Part shown: in pieces, positions 16,338 to 25,412 of the stretch | Layout: the number at the start of each line of letters is the position of its first letter | Numbering within the stretch: position 1 is the first letter of the stretch | NCBI RefSeq assembly: GCF_003625485.1 | Contig: NZ_RAIR01000002.1 | Location: forward strand, 434,001-498,000 | Direction of reading: 5' to 3' | DNA length: 64,000 bases | From: Butyrivibrio sp. CB08 | GTDB lineage: Bacteria > Bacillota > Clostridia > Lachnospirales > Lachnospiraceae | The notes under the pieces: model-generated | Told to the model about the DNA's origin: nothing | Databases searched by the model: none | What the model saw: the letters and a program-made list of their open reading frames with translations, nothing else | Program-made: the position numbers and the translations under genes

Positions 16338-18047
16338 ATGAAGGTACGTAAGATCAGTATTACAAAGAAACTGATAATGGGTGTGATAGCTCTTTTCCTG
16401 ATATCTGATATCATCCTGGGCATCATAATCTACAACAAGGCCACTGATATCTTAAATCTCGAGATCAGAAAGAACACCGAGGGAATCGCTGCTTCTGCAG
16501 CTGCGCTAATTGATGGAAACATTGTTGCTTCCGTTCAGCCTGGCGAAGAAGGCACTGAGGCGTATCTTGAAGTCAGCAATCTCCTCACCACCATCTTGGA
16601 TGGGACTGGCATCGAGTACCTTTACACCGTAAGGTATGCTGAGGGTGGCTCTCTTGAATATGCAATAGATGCCCAGATTGAGGACTACTCCGCTATAGGC
16701 GATGAATTTGACGACGAGGAGGCAATCCCTGCTCTCCAGGGCCAGATCGTATCAAGCAAGGAACCCTACACTGATGAATGGGGAACCCACATCACCTCCT
16801 ATGCTCCTATCAAGGCCGACGGAAAAGTTGTTGGCGCAGTAGGTGCCGATGTAAGCATGGACTGGGTTACAGAGCAGACATCTTCACTTATGAAAGCCAT
16901 CATTATAACCTGCATCATTGTTCTACTTGTTAGCAGCATCATCTTCTTTATCCTCAGCAGAATGCTGGCTTCAAAGTTTAATGCCCTTAACGACAAGATC
17001 GTAGAGCTCTCCAATGGCGACGGCGATCTTACAAGAAATATCGAAGTTGACTCTGGCGACGAGTTTGAGGTTATCGGTAACAACGTCAACTCTCTTATCC
17101 AGTTCATCAGAGAGATGCTTTTGTCCATCAACTCAGACTCCAACCAGCTTAGCACTGCATCTGGAAATATCGCAGTTAATATCAAGGATGCCCGCAGTAA
17201 TTCAGAGGCCATATCTTCCACAATTACAGATATGAGTTCTATGATGCAAAATACATCTAGCTCCCTTAACGAGATGACAGAGCTTATGACCGATATCACC
17301 AATTCCTTCAAGGATATCGTTGAAGAGATTGACAGCGGCCGTAACTTCTCAAGAGACGTTAAAGAATCTGCATCTGAGACAGGCAAAAGAGCTTCTTCAG
17401 AGCGAAGCAGCACAGAAGAAAAAGTTGCCCAGATGGCCGAGTCTGTATCTGATAAGATCGAACGCTCCAAGGCAGTTTCAAGGATTGAAGATCTTACTGG
17501 AAACATCATAGCTATTGCAAGCCAGACTAACCTCCTTGCCCTCAATGCTTCCATCGAGGCAGCAAGAGCCGGAGATGCAGGAAAAGGCTTTGCAGTTGTT
17601 GCTTCTGAGATCGGTGAACTTGCAAGCAACTCCCAGAAAGCTGCTGGAGAGATCCAGACAGTTTCTTCCGAAGTTATCACCGCGGTTAACGAATTGTCCG
17701 CCGAGGCAGAGAACCTTCTTGCCTTCGTTAAGGACACCACCATTGACGGATATGATAAGCTTGTTAATATAAGCGAGGATTACCTTAACTCCGCTGTCAG
17801 AATCGATGAGATGATGGGACGCTTTGCTGAAGCTTCAGAGCAGATTCAGAAGAACGTCAACCTCATTCAGGAATCCACAGGCGCCATCAATTCTGCAGTT
17901 GAGGATGCTACCCAGAACGTTCTCACCACTGCTGAGAAGTCAGTCGAGATGAGCGAGAACATGCTCAAGATTGACGAAGATGCATCAGCAAGTAGTGAGC
18001 TTTCAAGCAAACTCCAGAACGAAGTTGGCAAGTTTAAGCTTGAGTAA
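16338..18047 (+). CDS. methyl-accepting chemotaxis protein
   Basis: A 569-residue membrane receptor. Helices near 13-32 and 185-207 flank an extracellular ligand domain of about 150 residues with a Cache-like end ([16 protein letters not shown]). HAMP follows (about 210-260) and then the coiled-coil signalling domain with the hairpin tip [20 protein letters not shown] and [15 protein letters not shown]. The start is the ATG after GAGAGGAGAGGAAAG. Its upstream promoter looks sigma-D dependent, consistent with a flagellated host. The ligand cannot be deduced. Confidence 0.94.
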   Translation: MKVRKISITKKLIMGVIALFLISDIILGIIIYNKATDILNLEIRKNTEGIAASAAALIDGNIVASVQPGEEGTEAYLEVSNLLTTILDGTGIEYLYTVRYAEGGSLEYAIDAQIEDYSAIGDEFDDEEAIPALQGQIVSSKEPYTDEWGTHITSYAPIKADGKVVGAVGADVSMDWVTEQTSSLMKAIIITCIIVLLVSSIIFFILSRMLASKFNALNDKIVELSNGDGDLTRNIEVDSGDEFEVIGNNVNSLIQFIREMLLSINSDSNQLSTASGNIAVNIKDARSNSEAISSTITDMSSMMQNTSSSLNEMTELMTDITNSFKDIVEEIDSGRNFSRDVKESASETGKRASSERSSTEEKVAQMAESVSDKIERSKAVSRIEDLTGNIIAIASQTNLLALNASIEAARAGDAGKGFAVVASEIGELASNSQKAAGEIQTVSSEVITAVNELSAEAENLLAFVKDTTIDGYDKLVNISEDYLNSAVRIDEMMGRFAEASEQIQKNVNLIQESTGAINSAVEDATQNVLTTAEKSVEMSENMLKIDEDASASSELSSKLQNEVGKFKLE

Positions 18048-18095
18048 ACTGTGGAGCTTGGGATCTGACCTGACAAGTTTACCGGAGGAAAAGAG

Positions 18096-18278
18096 ATGTT
18101 ACCACAGGATCCTGTTATGCTGCTAAGTTACCTGAACACGCAGCTTAGAGACAATTACAGCGGCCTTGATTCACTGGCTGACGGCCTTGATATTTCAAAG
18201 GATGACCTTGATACAATAGTTTCAAAACTAGAGGGCATCGGATATAAGTACGACGCCGGCACCAATCAGTTTAAATAA
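18096..18278 (+). CDS. DUF4250 domain small protein
   Basis: A 60-residue protein starting MLPQDPVMLLSYLNTQLRD, which matches the compact DUF4250 family found across Clostridia. The sequence looks like a small helix-turn-helix (LADGLDISKDDLDTIVSKL), but DNA binding is not established. A GGAGG site precedes the ATG, it is 48 bp after the chemoreceptor stop and before a terminator, so it is probably cotranscribed with it. Confidence 0.85.
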   Translation: MLPQDPVMLLSYLNTQLRDNYSGLDSLADGLDISKDDLDTIVSKLEGIGYKYDAGTNQFK

Positions 18279-18282
18279 AAAC

Positions 18283-18315
18283 AAGGGAAGTCACATTATG
18301 CGGCTTCCCTTTTAT
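18283..18315 (+). terminator. rho-independent terminator after the DUF4250 gene
   Basis: Inverted repeat AAGGGAAG / CTTCCCTT with a 13-nt loop and a following T-rich stretch. Confidence 0.8.
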
Positions 18316-18403
18316 ATTCTGCTTAAAAAATTATAACGCCCATTTCACGACAGTTTACATATGATGCGCGCCCATGGATTGCGTGCAATCATTTTGTTTC
18401 TTC

Positions 18404-18615
18404 GGCTTTTGGGCCAAAATGGCCTATTTTCAAAAATGGGGTACCATGGTTTTTACAATATACTGATAATCCTCATGCTTTTTATTGTTTAAGAGGAATT
18501 TGATGCGCATTTTTTCCATACCACTTAGCGATATGGGAATGACTACCTTGCAATTCGTGCTATAGCAATAGGGTCCCCATTTTTGGAAAACCGCCCATTT
18601 GGCCCAAAAGTCAGC
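18404..18615. repeat. 212-bp non-coding element with long imperfect terminal inverted repeats (MITE-like)
   Basis: The left arm 18404-18445 and right arm 18571-18615 are inverted copies sharing TTTTGGGCCAAA, TTTTC and AAAAATGGGG blocks, about 35 of 40 aligned positions by eye. The 125-bp interior is AT-rich and carries no convincing gene. No target-site duplication is evident. The rest of the gene-free region 18316-18745 holds further small palindromes (GATTGCGTGCAATC at 18378-18391, TGACAGCTGTCA near 18692, GGACATGTCC near 18727) and, on the minus strand, an AATGCCA/TGGCATT hairpin with a T run near 18622-18655 that may terminate the flavin reductase transcript. Confidence 0.55.
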
Positions 18616-18745
18616 CATCACAGGCAAAATGCCACCTCCAGCCGGTTGGCATTCTAATCCATTGCTGCTTGATCAAAAATAAAGCCTGGCCTGACAGCTG
18701 TCAAAGGGACCGTGGAATACCGCAGTGGACATGTCCGCAAGGAAT

Positions 18746-19342
18746 TTATTTAGTTTTTTTCTTCACCTTATTCTTAGTAGGCTTCTTGGATACGCTGTAT
18801 CCGAACTTGCCAAGCTTCTTGCCAAGCTCAAAGTATTCGCCGTGGGAATAGGCTATAAGATCTGCTGCCCCAAGATCAAAGCGCCCCTTGTCGTCCATGA
18901 ACTTCTCATCAACCGTTACGCACATAACTTCTCCGATGATCATGTCGTGGCTTCCAAGTTCTAAGATCTGATGAACCTTGCACTCGATGTTTACGGGGCT
19001 TTCAAGGATTCCCGGGCACTTTACCTTCTGGGACTCCTGAGGCGTAAGCTTCATCTCTTTGAATTTATCAAAGTCTCTTCCGCTCTTTACTCCGCACCAG
19101 TCTGCTGCCTTTACCAGGTCTCTTCCAACAAGATTAACAACAAACTCCCCTGTATCCTTAATGATGCTGTGGGAGAATCTCTCTTTCCTTACGGAGATTG
19201 AGAGCATGGCGGGGTTAGTGCACACATTACCAGCCCAGGCCACAGTTATGATATTGGGAGTCTCCCCTTCTCTGCCACAGCTCACCATCACTGCTGGCAG
19301 GGGATAAAGCATATTTCCAGGCTTCCATACTTGTTTTGACAT
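18746..19342 (-). CDS. flavin reductase / flavoredoxin-like FMN-binding protein
   Basis: A 198-residue FMN-binding split-barrel protein of the flavin-reductase-like family. Characteristic blocks are NMLYPLPAVMVSCG near the N-terminus, IITVAWAGNVCTNPAMLSIS and the SHSIIKDTGEFVVNL segment, which bind FMN in flavoredoxins. The tail is lysine-rich (KKPTKNKVKKKTK). The ATG is preceded by AAAGGGA; upstream open codons run through a hairpin-rich spacer and are not coding. Such proteins transfer electrons between flavins and redox partners in anaerobes; the partner is unknown. It lies 100 bp downstream of htpG on the same strand. Confidence 0.88.
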   Translation of the reverse strand: MSKQVWKPGNMLYPLPAVMVSCGREGETPNIITVAWAGNVCTNPAMLSISVRKERFSHSIIKDTGEFVVNLVGRDLVKAADWCGVKSGRDFDKFKEMKLTPQESQKVKCPGILESPVNIECKVHQILELGSHDMIIGEVMCVTVDEKFMDDKGRFDLGAADLIAYSHGEYFELGKKLGKFGYSVSKKPTKNKVKKKTK

Positions 19343-19362
19343 ATAAGTCCCTTTCATGGAAT

Positions 19363-19429
19363 AATGCCGCCTGCGGCATTCTCGCGCCGAGCGCGGTTGC
19401 ATTTATGCAACACATACATTACGCGCGAG
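19363..19429 (-). other. GC-rich, hairpin-dense spacer between htpG and flavin reductase genes
   Basis: Two structures occur in 67 bp: AATGCCGC/GCGGCATT (19363-19380), and an outer CTCGCGC/GCGCGAG pair (19381-19387 with 19423-19429) enclosing TTGCAT/ATGCAA (19397-19410). No T run follows on the minus strand, so it is not a standard terminator. It could be a leader structure of the flavin reductase mRNA or a processing site. Confidence 0.4.
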
Positions 19430-19441
19430 TGCGCATCAAAA

Positions 19442-21535
19442 TCACTGTGCAAGTACCATCATGATATCGTTGCTACGAGCTACAAACCTGCTCATTGCTT
19501 CACCTTCAAGTGGAGCGTTCTGGATGCGCGCAAGGTCGTAGAGGTGCTCAACGATCATCTTGGCGTTCTTGTCATCGCCGTGCTCCATTACATACTCAAC
19601 AAGAGGATGGTTTGCATTAAGGATCAGTGTCTGTCCCTCATTGCCAAAGTCTCCCATGCTCATTCCGTTTGCCGCATACATCTTCATCATGTCAGCCATA
19701 CGTCTTGCTTCCTCAGAAACTGTGAGCATTGATGACATCTTCTTGTCCTTGAGCTTCTCAAGCTTAACGGTAAGTCTGTCGTTCTTAAGAGCCTTCTTGA
19801 CCATCTCTGCGAGCTCTTTTTCCTTCTCAGAAAGCTCAGCTGCTGCCTTCTTGGAAGTCTTGGACTTGAATGTATCTGTAAGATCAGCATCAATTCTAGC
19901 AAAGCGGATGCCTTCGTTCTTGCGCTCAAGCTGCTCCATGAATGGAACATCGATATTGTGGTTCATGATGAAGGCTTCCATCTTCTGGGCCTTGAACATC
20001 TTGATGTACTGGCTCTGCTGCTGCTCGTCTGTTACGTAGTAGATGGTGCGAGGCTCTTTATCCTCTGGCTTATCCTCAGCCTTATCAGCGCCTTCTGCAG
20101 AATCAAGCTTCTTGCCATCATCAACAACCTCAGCCTCAACCTTTTCACCGTTCTCGTCAACAGCACCCTCTTTGGCAGCCTCTTCCTCAGCCTCTTTGTT
20201 GATCTGCAGAGCCTCTGGAGTTGTGAGGTACTTACCATCAAGGTTCTTAAAGAGGATGAAGTCTGTCATCTTCTCGCAGAACTTGTCGTCTCTAAGGCAG
20301 CCATACTTGATGAATGGGCTGATGTCATCCCAGTACTTGTCATAGTTCTCTTTATCTGTCTTGCAAAGACCTGCAAGCTTCTCTGCAACCTTCTTGGAGA
20401 TATACTCTGAGATCTTCTTGACGAAGCCATCGTTCTGAAGGGCTGATCTTGATACGTTAAGAGGAAGATCAGGACAGTCGATGACACCCTTAAGGAGCAT
20501 CAGATACTCAGGAATAACTTCCTTGATGTTGTCAGCGATAAATACCTGATTGTTGTAGAGCTTGATCGTTCCCTCAATGGATTCAAACTCCATATTGATC
20601 TTAGGGAAGTACAGGATACCCTTTAAGTTGAAAGGATAGTCCATGTTGAGGTGGATCCAGAATAAAGGCTCCTTGTAATCCCTGAATACTTTTCTGTAGA
20701 ACTCCTTGTACTCATCGTCTGTGCAGTCCTTAGGAGTCTTAGCCCAAAGTGGGTGAATATCGTTAAGAAGCTGAGGTCTTCTCTTGATCTTGAGCTGAAG
20801 CTCACCCTCTTTCTCCTCGCCCTCTTTCTTTTCAGGTTTGATCTCTTCGATCACTGTATCTGAATCAAGCTTCTCTGAAGCCTTAATGGTCTCTGTGCCT
20901 TCCTCGTTCTCCCTTGAAAGGTAGATCTCATAAGGCATGAATGAGCAGTACTTCTCGATGACTTCTCTTGCCTTATACTCATTGCAGAATTCAAGGCAGT
21001 CCTCAGAAAGGTGAAGAGTTACAGTTGTACCAACTGTTGTCTTGTCGCCGTCGCTCATCTCGAAGTCTGAGCCGCCGTCGCAGGTCCAGTGAACAGCCTC
21101 TGCTCCCTTATATGAAAGAGTATCGATATCTACGTAGTCAGATACCATGAATGTTGAATAGAAACCAAGTCCAAAGTGACCGATGATCTGATCGGCATTA
21201 GCCTTGTCTTTATACTTATTAAGGAAGTCTGTTGCTCCTGAGAAAGCTACCTGGTTAATGTACTCCTCAACTTCCTCAGCTGTCATACCAATACCATTAT
21301 CTGTGATCTTGATGGTCTTGTCCTTGTCGTTGAGCACGATGTCCACACGAGGCTTGAAGCCTTCTGGAAGCTCATACTCACCCATCATATCCATCTTGCG
21401 GATCTTGGTGATAGCATCGCAGGCGTTTGAAATTACTTCTCTGTAAAAAATATCATGATCCGAATAGAGCCATTTCTTGATGATCGGAAACATGTTCTCG
21501 CTGTTGATTGAAAGATTACCCTTTTTTGAAGCCAT
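19442..21535 (-). CDS. htpG: molecular chaperone HtpG (Hsp90)
   Basis: A 697-residue Hsp90 homologue with the N-terminal GHKL ATPase (FYREVISNACDAI near 35, DNGIGMT near 90, GHFGLGFYS near 125), a middle domain and a C-terminal dimerisation domain (AQGSTLILNANHPLV-like region). It is longer than the usual 610-640 residues because of an acidic, low-complexity insertion of about 45 residues (about 445-493, Glu/Lys/Ala/Asp-rich) just before RTIYYVTDE. The ATG follows AAGGAGTGAG. A perfect CIRCE operator lies upstream, which indicates HrcA control. Confidence 0.96.
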   Translation of the reverse strand: MASKKGNLSINSENMFPIIKKWLYSDHDIFYREVISNACDAITKIRKMDMMGEYELPEGFKPRVDIVLNDKDKTIKITDNGIGMTAEEVEEYINQVAFSGATDFLNKYKDKANADQIIGHFGLGFYSTFMVSDYVDIDTLSYKGAEAVHWTCDGGSDFEMSDGDKTTVGTTVTLHLSEDCLEFCNEYKAREVIEKYCSFMPYEIYLSRENEEGTETIKASEKLDSDTVIEEIKPEKKEGEEKEGELQLKIKRRPQLLNDIHPLWAKTPKDCTDDEYKEFYRKVFRDYKEPLFWIHLNMDYPFNLKGILYFPKINMEFESIEGTIKLYNNQVFIADNIKEVIPEYLMLLKGVIDCPDLPLNVSRSALQNDGFVKKISEYISKKVAEKLAGLCKTDKENYDKYWDDISPFIKYGCLRDDKFCEKMTDFILFKNLDGKYLTTPEALQINKEAEEEAAKEGAVDENGEKVEAEVVDDGKKLDSAEGADKAEDKPEDKEPRTIYYVTDEQQQSQYIKMFKAQKMEAFIMNHNIDVPFMEQLERKNEGIRFARIDADLTDTFKSKTSKKAAAELSEKEKELAEMVKKALKNDRLTVKLEKLKDKKMSSMLTVSEEARRMADMMKMYAANGMSMGDFGNEGQTLILNANHPLVEYVMEHGDDKNAKMIVEHLYDLARIQNAPLEGEAMSRFVARSNDIMMVLAQ

Positions 21536-21598
21536 AATTCTCACTCCTTTTTGTAAAAATCCATAATAATAGGGCATGCTGCTTATCGCCCAAAAACT

Positions 21599-21627
21599 AG
21601 TTTAAGACCCACAAAACCAAAAGTCAA
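21599..21627 (-). promoter_or_regulatory. sigma-A promoter of htpG
   Basis: On the minus strand TTGACT, a 17-nt spacer and TAAACT. It lies immediately downstream of the CIRCE operator. Confidence 0.65.
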
Positions 21628-21634
21628 CAAAAAT

Positions 21635-21661
21635 TTAGCACTCACCATCAGTGAGTGCTAA
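21635..21661. promoter_or_regulatory. CIRCE operator (HrcA binding site)
   Basis: TTAGCACTC, nine bases, GAGTGCTAA: an exact match to the consensus. It adjoins the -35 of the htpG promoter. HrcA control of htpG is unusual in Bacillus but occurs in other Firmicutes. Confidence 0.95.
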
Positions 21662-21688
21662 CAAAAGTCAATATATGCATACTTCCTG

Positions 21689-24073
21689 TTAAACAACGTG
21701 CATCACAGCCTGAACTTCATGTTTTTCCAGATATTTATCTCTTGCCTTATCTCCCACAGCACAGACACACTTATACACGGTCGTAAGCTTTTCTTTCTCT
21801 GCCTTTAGTTTGTCTGAGTCTTCTCCCCAAATCAGGATAACCGGCATGCCTTCCTCTTTATCCCTAACAATCTGTTTCCCTTTTGGTAAATAGTCTTTTA
21901 ACGCCTGTTCCAAAAGAGCATATTTAACAGGTTTGCTGATGTAGTCAGTAAAGCCCTTTTGTATGTAGCTCTCCTTGGCACCTATTATGGCATCTGCAGT
22001 AAGAGCGATGACCGGAGTGCCTTTGAGGATATCCATCTCCTTCATTTTGATGAGAGTCTCCTCTCCACTCATACCAGGCATCATCTGATCAAGCAAAATG
22101 CAGTCATATTTCTTTTTAGAAGCTCTCTCAATGCATTCTTCTCCGGACTGTACAAGTTCCAGCTTCATCCTGGTATCTGCCAATAATCCTTCTATAACTT
22201 CAAGATTCATGGCATTGTCATCAACCACGAGAACCTCAGCCTCGGGCGCATATAGAGCCACTTCATCGGTTCCTATATTATCAAGATAGTTTTTGACAGC
22301 TTTCGAAAAATCGCCGATGGGTTCTTTATTTATCACCTGCTGGGGAACCGTGATCGTGAATGTACTTCCCTTGCCATACTCGCTCTCGATGTCAATTCTG
22401 CCTCCCATCATATCCAGAAGACTGTGTGTTATATGAAGGCCCAGTCCAGTCCCTTCAATATTACGGTTTTTCTTTTCATCCAGCCTTTGAAAACTCTTAA
22501 AGAGCTTGTCCTTGTCCTCTTCCCTGATTCCCATACCTGTGTCTGAAACACTTATGACAAGATCCACAAAGTTTCCAGATTCAATTTCCCTTGCGGCGAT
22601 CACAACGCTCACACTGCCTTCCTGTGTGTACTTGATGGCGTTGTTTATGATGTTTAGTATCACCTGCCTTATTCTGATCTCATCTCCGTTGAGAGTTGAG
22701 GGGATATCGGGAGAAACCTGAAAAACATACTCAAGCCCCTTCTTCCCAGCCCTTGGCCTCGTCATGTTGAGAACGTCATTCAGAACCGATGACACCTCAT
22801 AGTCAATAGGTACGATTTCAAAGTTTCCCGATTCTATCTTGGACATATCAAGGATGTCATTGATTATGGACAAAAGAGTATTTCCTGCGCTCTTAATCTC
22901 CAGCGCATACTGCTTTATCCTGGACTCCCTGCTCTCTCTTATGATCATCTCATCCATGCCAAGAATGCCGTTAAGCGGCGTTCTTATCTCATGCGACATG
23001 TTAGCCAAAAAGTCACTTTTTGCCTTATTGGAGGCATTGGCTGCATCTTTTTCAAGCTCTAATACTTTCCTGTCATATTCCGACTTTTGTTCTTCAAGCT
23101 TCATCTCCTCCATTCTCGTCGTGTACTTTTTCTCATTGTTGTAACCCGCATAGTAAACCGCACTGATCATGGAGAAAATCAGGACACATATTATAATGAT
23201 AACGATGCGCTGACTCCAGACCTCTGAGTACAGCTCTCTGTCGCTTACCACCATGACAACATACCAATCACTGCCAACGCTGTTGACATGAATTGTAGAT
23301 TTTTCTTTTCCTATCTTATATGAAAAGCTGCCGGAATCAACCTCTCTGATAGTAGCAAGCAGTTCTTTGCCCCCTTCCGTTTCAGATATGTTGGTGCCTA
23401 TTTTGGTCTCGTCTTCATTGGCAATAATCAGACCGTCACTGTCAATCACAAATCCATAGCCTTTTCCGTTGACTTTAAGTTCCTTCATCATTGACTGTAT
23501 CCCACGAAGCTGCACATCCAACGCGATAACACTTTGCTTATCAGGCAGCATTCTGCAGGCGGATATTATCATGTTTCCAGTCTGAGCATCAACATAGAGC
23601 GGAGAAAAAGCCACTTCGCCAGCAGCTTTTTTGGCAACAATAAACCAGTCACGACTCTTGGGATCATAATCCTCTGGCGGAACCCAGTTGAGGCCGTCTA
23701 TATATTTCCCCATGATGTATCCGTATAACCCTGTATAGTTTTCATCAAACTGCTCTGAAACATTTGTAGTTTCGTTCACCAAAAACTCATGTATCCTGGC
23801 AGAAGTAGTACCACTTACAAGCATGTGATGTACAGAGTCTCCCGCCACATGAAGAACGTTCTCGGCAGTGTTTAAATGATTGTCTATCATTGATGAAACT
23901 GTCATTATCCTGTCTTCCATAACCGCATAAGAATTGGAAACAGCTACCTTATACATCAAAGATGAAACATAAACAACCATGACCGTCATAAACACAAATA
24001 CAAAGACAAGCGGTATGATCATATTATTCTTTTTTCTTTTATCTTCTGAAGCCGTCTTGTTCTGCCTATTCAT
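21689..24073 (-). CDS. hybrid sensor histidine kinase with extracellular Cache-type sensor
   Basis: A 794-residue kinase: membrane helix near 19-41, extracellular double-Cache-like sensor (about 42-285, with WFIVAKKAAGEVAFSPLYVD and GYGFVIDSDGLIIAN), second helix near 290-310, coiled coil, HisKA with SHEIRTPLNG (His near 358), HATPase (DTGMGI, GTGLGL) and a receiver with LLDQMMPGMSG (Asp near 660). A tail of about 55 residues (IWGEDSDKLKAEKEKL...) follows and is shared with the kinase two genes upstream. The HisKA-HATPase core is nearly identical to that paralogue. It is the last gene of the LytTR-headed signalling operon. Confidence 0.93.
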   Translation of the reverse strand: MNRQNKTASEDKRKKNNMIIPLVFVFVFMTVMVVYVSSLMYKVAVSNSYAVMEDRIMTVSSMIDNHLNTAENVLHVAGDSVHHMLVSGTTSARIHEFLVNETTNVSEQFDENYTGLYGYIMGKYIDGLNWVPPEDYDPKSRDWFIVAKKAAGEVAFSPLYVDAQTGNMIISACRMLPDKQSVIALDVQLRGIQSMMKELKVNGKGYGFVIDSDGLIIANEDETKIGTNISETEGGKELLATIREVDSGSFSYKIGKEKSTIHVNSVGSDWYVVMVVSDRELYSEVWSQRIVIIIICVLIFSMISAVYYAGYNNEKKYTTRMEEMKLEEQKSEYDRKVLELEKDAANASNKAKSDFLANMSHEIRTPLNGILGMDEMIIRESRESRIKQYALEIKSAGNTLLSIINDILDMSKIESGNFEIVPIDYEVSSVLNDVLNMTRPRAGKKGLEYVFQVSPDIPSTLNGDEIRIRQVILNIINNAIKYTQEGSVSVVIAAREIESGNFVDLVISVSDTGMGIREEDKDKLFKSFQRLDEKKNRNIEGTGLGLHITHSLLDMMGGRIDIESEYGKGSTFTITVPQQVINKEPIGDFSKAVKNYLDNIGTDEVALYAPEAEVLVVDDNAMNLEVIEGLLADTRMKLELVQSGEECIERASKKKYDCILLDQMMPGMSGEETLIKMKEMDILKGTPVIALTADAIIGAKESYIQKGFTDYISKPVKYALLEQALKDYLPKGKQIVRDKEEGMPVILIWGEDSDKLKAEKEKLTTVYKCVCAVGDKARDKYLEKHEVQAVMHVV

Positions 24074-24104
24074 ATCACAGTCCTCTTAGACCAAGCTGAC
24101 ATTA

Positions 24105-25412
24105 TCACTTGATGGTAAAATACTCTTCTGGAACCTCAACGCTTGTGGTCCCCATATAGCGACCGGGATCACCAAAAATGTATGTATCCTGATAGATCAG
24201 GAAAATATGGTCTGATCTTTCACCTGTTTCAGCGTCCGTATAGCCAGAACCATTCCAGCTTGCTCCTGGCGAAAAAACATTGTACGCCTTGGAAAGATCT
24301 TCGATGCTGTCAATTTTGCTATCGCCAAGTATCACATTCCTGGCGTGCTCAGCAAGCCCGGCAGAAGAAGTATACCCATAAGAATAGGACCAGGTTCCGA
24401 ATCTGTCTGCTCCACCAGCCTGTACAACAGCATCTTCAACTGTCCCAAGTATTTTCTCAAAATCATTTGTTTCTCCGGTAAAGTCAAGATCCAAAGCGCC
24501 AGGATATCCCATGAGCGGCGAAGGAAGATCTGCTTCTATAAAGTATCCTCCATTTTCAAGCAGACTTTTTATAAGCGGTTCCGTGTGTGCGTCATTGGTA
24601 CAAAAATATGCTGAAGCCTGTCCATATTTTGAAACCCACTCAGGTGCATGCTCCAGAATAAATTCCTGAGCCCCAGGGACGCCCACTTCCGTGGTGGGAT
24701 CCGGCGCTTCTTCCATTGCAAAAGTCATATCAAATTCGTTGCATGCAGCTCTCATTATAGCCACCTGCCTTGACACAGACTCATAGGAAAGATGCCTCGG
24801 GAAAGAAACATGGACAAAGGTATCACATCCAAGCTCATGAGCTGTGTGTACCATCAGATATCCTCTACTTATAAAGTCGTAATTTACAACAAGATCTGCT
24901 ACCTGCCCTATGTCTGAAAAATCTTCATAGGCTTCCCCCGCAATACACAGAATATCAGGCCTCATATCATGAATCCGCCTAAAAGCCTCGCAGGTTCCGT
25001 CTACTGCCTGGTTGACAACTATCGCCTTCATATCAGGGTCCTCAGCAAGTCCTACCATGATCTGAATCGTGGTTTCCTGCTCCTCAGTAAAATTATCCGG
25101 ATAGATAGCAAGAGTAACCATTTCTTCTCCGTACTTCTCCTGGAAGGCCTCTGCACCTCGCCTGTCATCCTCTGACTGGGAGTATGAGCCAGTCACAATG
25201 CCAATATGAAAAGAGTCGCCATCACCATTTCCATCTGTTGTCGCCATCAAAAGCTCATCACTGCTTTTTCCAGAGGTATCCTCTGTAGAGACATCCTGCT
25301 CCATTTCACCACTATTATCCGTTGACACAGCATCACTGCTGCCTGCACCACATCCCATAAGTACTATTGTTATGGTCGTTACGAGTAATATTGCTAAATG
25401 TTTTCTATTCAT
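24105..25412 (-). CDS. DUF3798 periplasmic-binding-type lipoprotein
   Basis: A 435-residue lipoprotein (lipobox LMGC near residue 21) with an acidic Ser/Thr linker and a bilobed binding-protein fold of the DUF3798 family. Family landmarks are HIGIVTGSYSQSEDD, YPDNFTEEQETTIQIMVGLA, KAIVVNQAVDGT and HVSFPRHLSYESVSRQ. It overlaps the stop of the upstream hybrid kinase by 4 bp (ATGA) and precedes the second kinase by 31 bp, with no transport permease nearby. I infer that it presents a ligand to one or both kinases rather than feeding an importer. Confidence 0.88.
   Translation of the reverse strand: MNRKHLAILLVTTITIVLMGCGAGSSDAVSTDNSGEMEQDVSTEDTSGKSSDELLMATTDGNGDGDSFHIGIVTGSYSQSEDDRRGAEAFQEKYGEEMVTLAIYPDNFTEEQETTIQIMVGLAEDPDMKAIVVNQAVDGTCEAFRRIHDMRPDILCIAGEAYEDFSDIGQVADLVVNYDFISRGYLMVHTAHELGCDTFVHVSFPRHLSYESVSRQVAIMRAACNEFDMTFAMEEAPDPTTEVGVPGAQEFILEHAPEWVSKYGQASAYFCTNDAHTEPLIKSLLENGGYFIEADLPSPLMGYPGALDLDFTGETNDFEKILGTVEDAVVQAGGADRFGTWSYSYGYTSSAGLAEHARNVILGDSKIDSIEDLSKAYNVFSPGASWNGSGYTDAETGERSDHIFLIYQDTYIFGDPGRYMGTTSVEVPEEYFTIK

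Noticed and set aside
16799-17743. 314-residue minus-strand reading frame
   Set aside because: It is antisense to the chemoreceptor gene, lies in the complementary codon frame and has a Ser/Leu-rich composition typical of such shadows.
18430-18627. 65-residue minus-strand reading frame
   Set aside because: It begins and ends inside the inverted arms of the 18404-18615 repeat, has no ribosome site and no protein-like domain.
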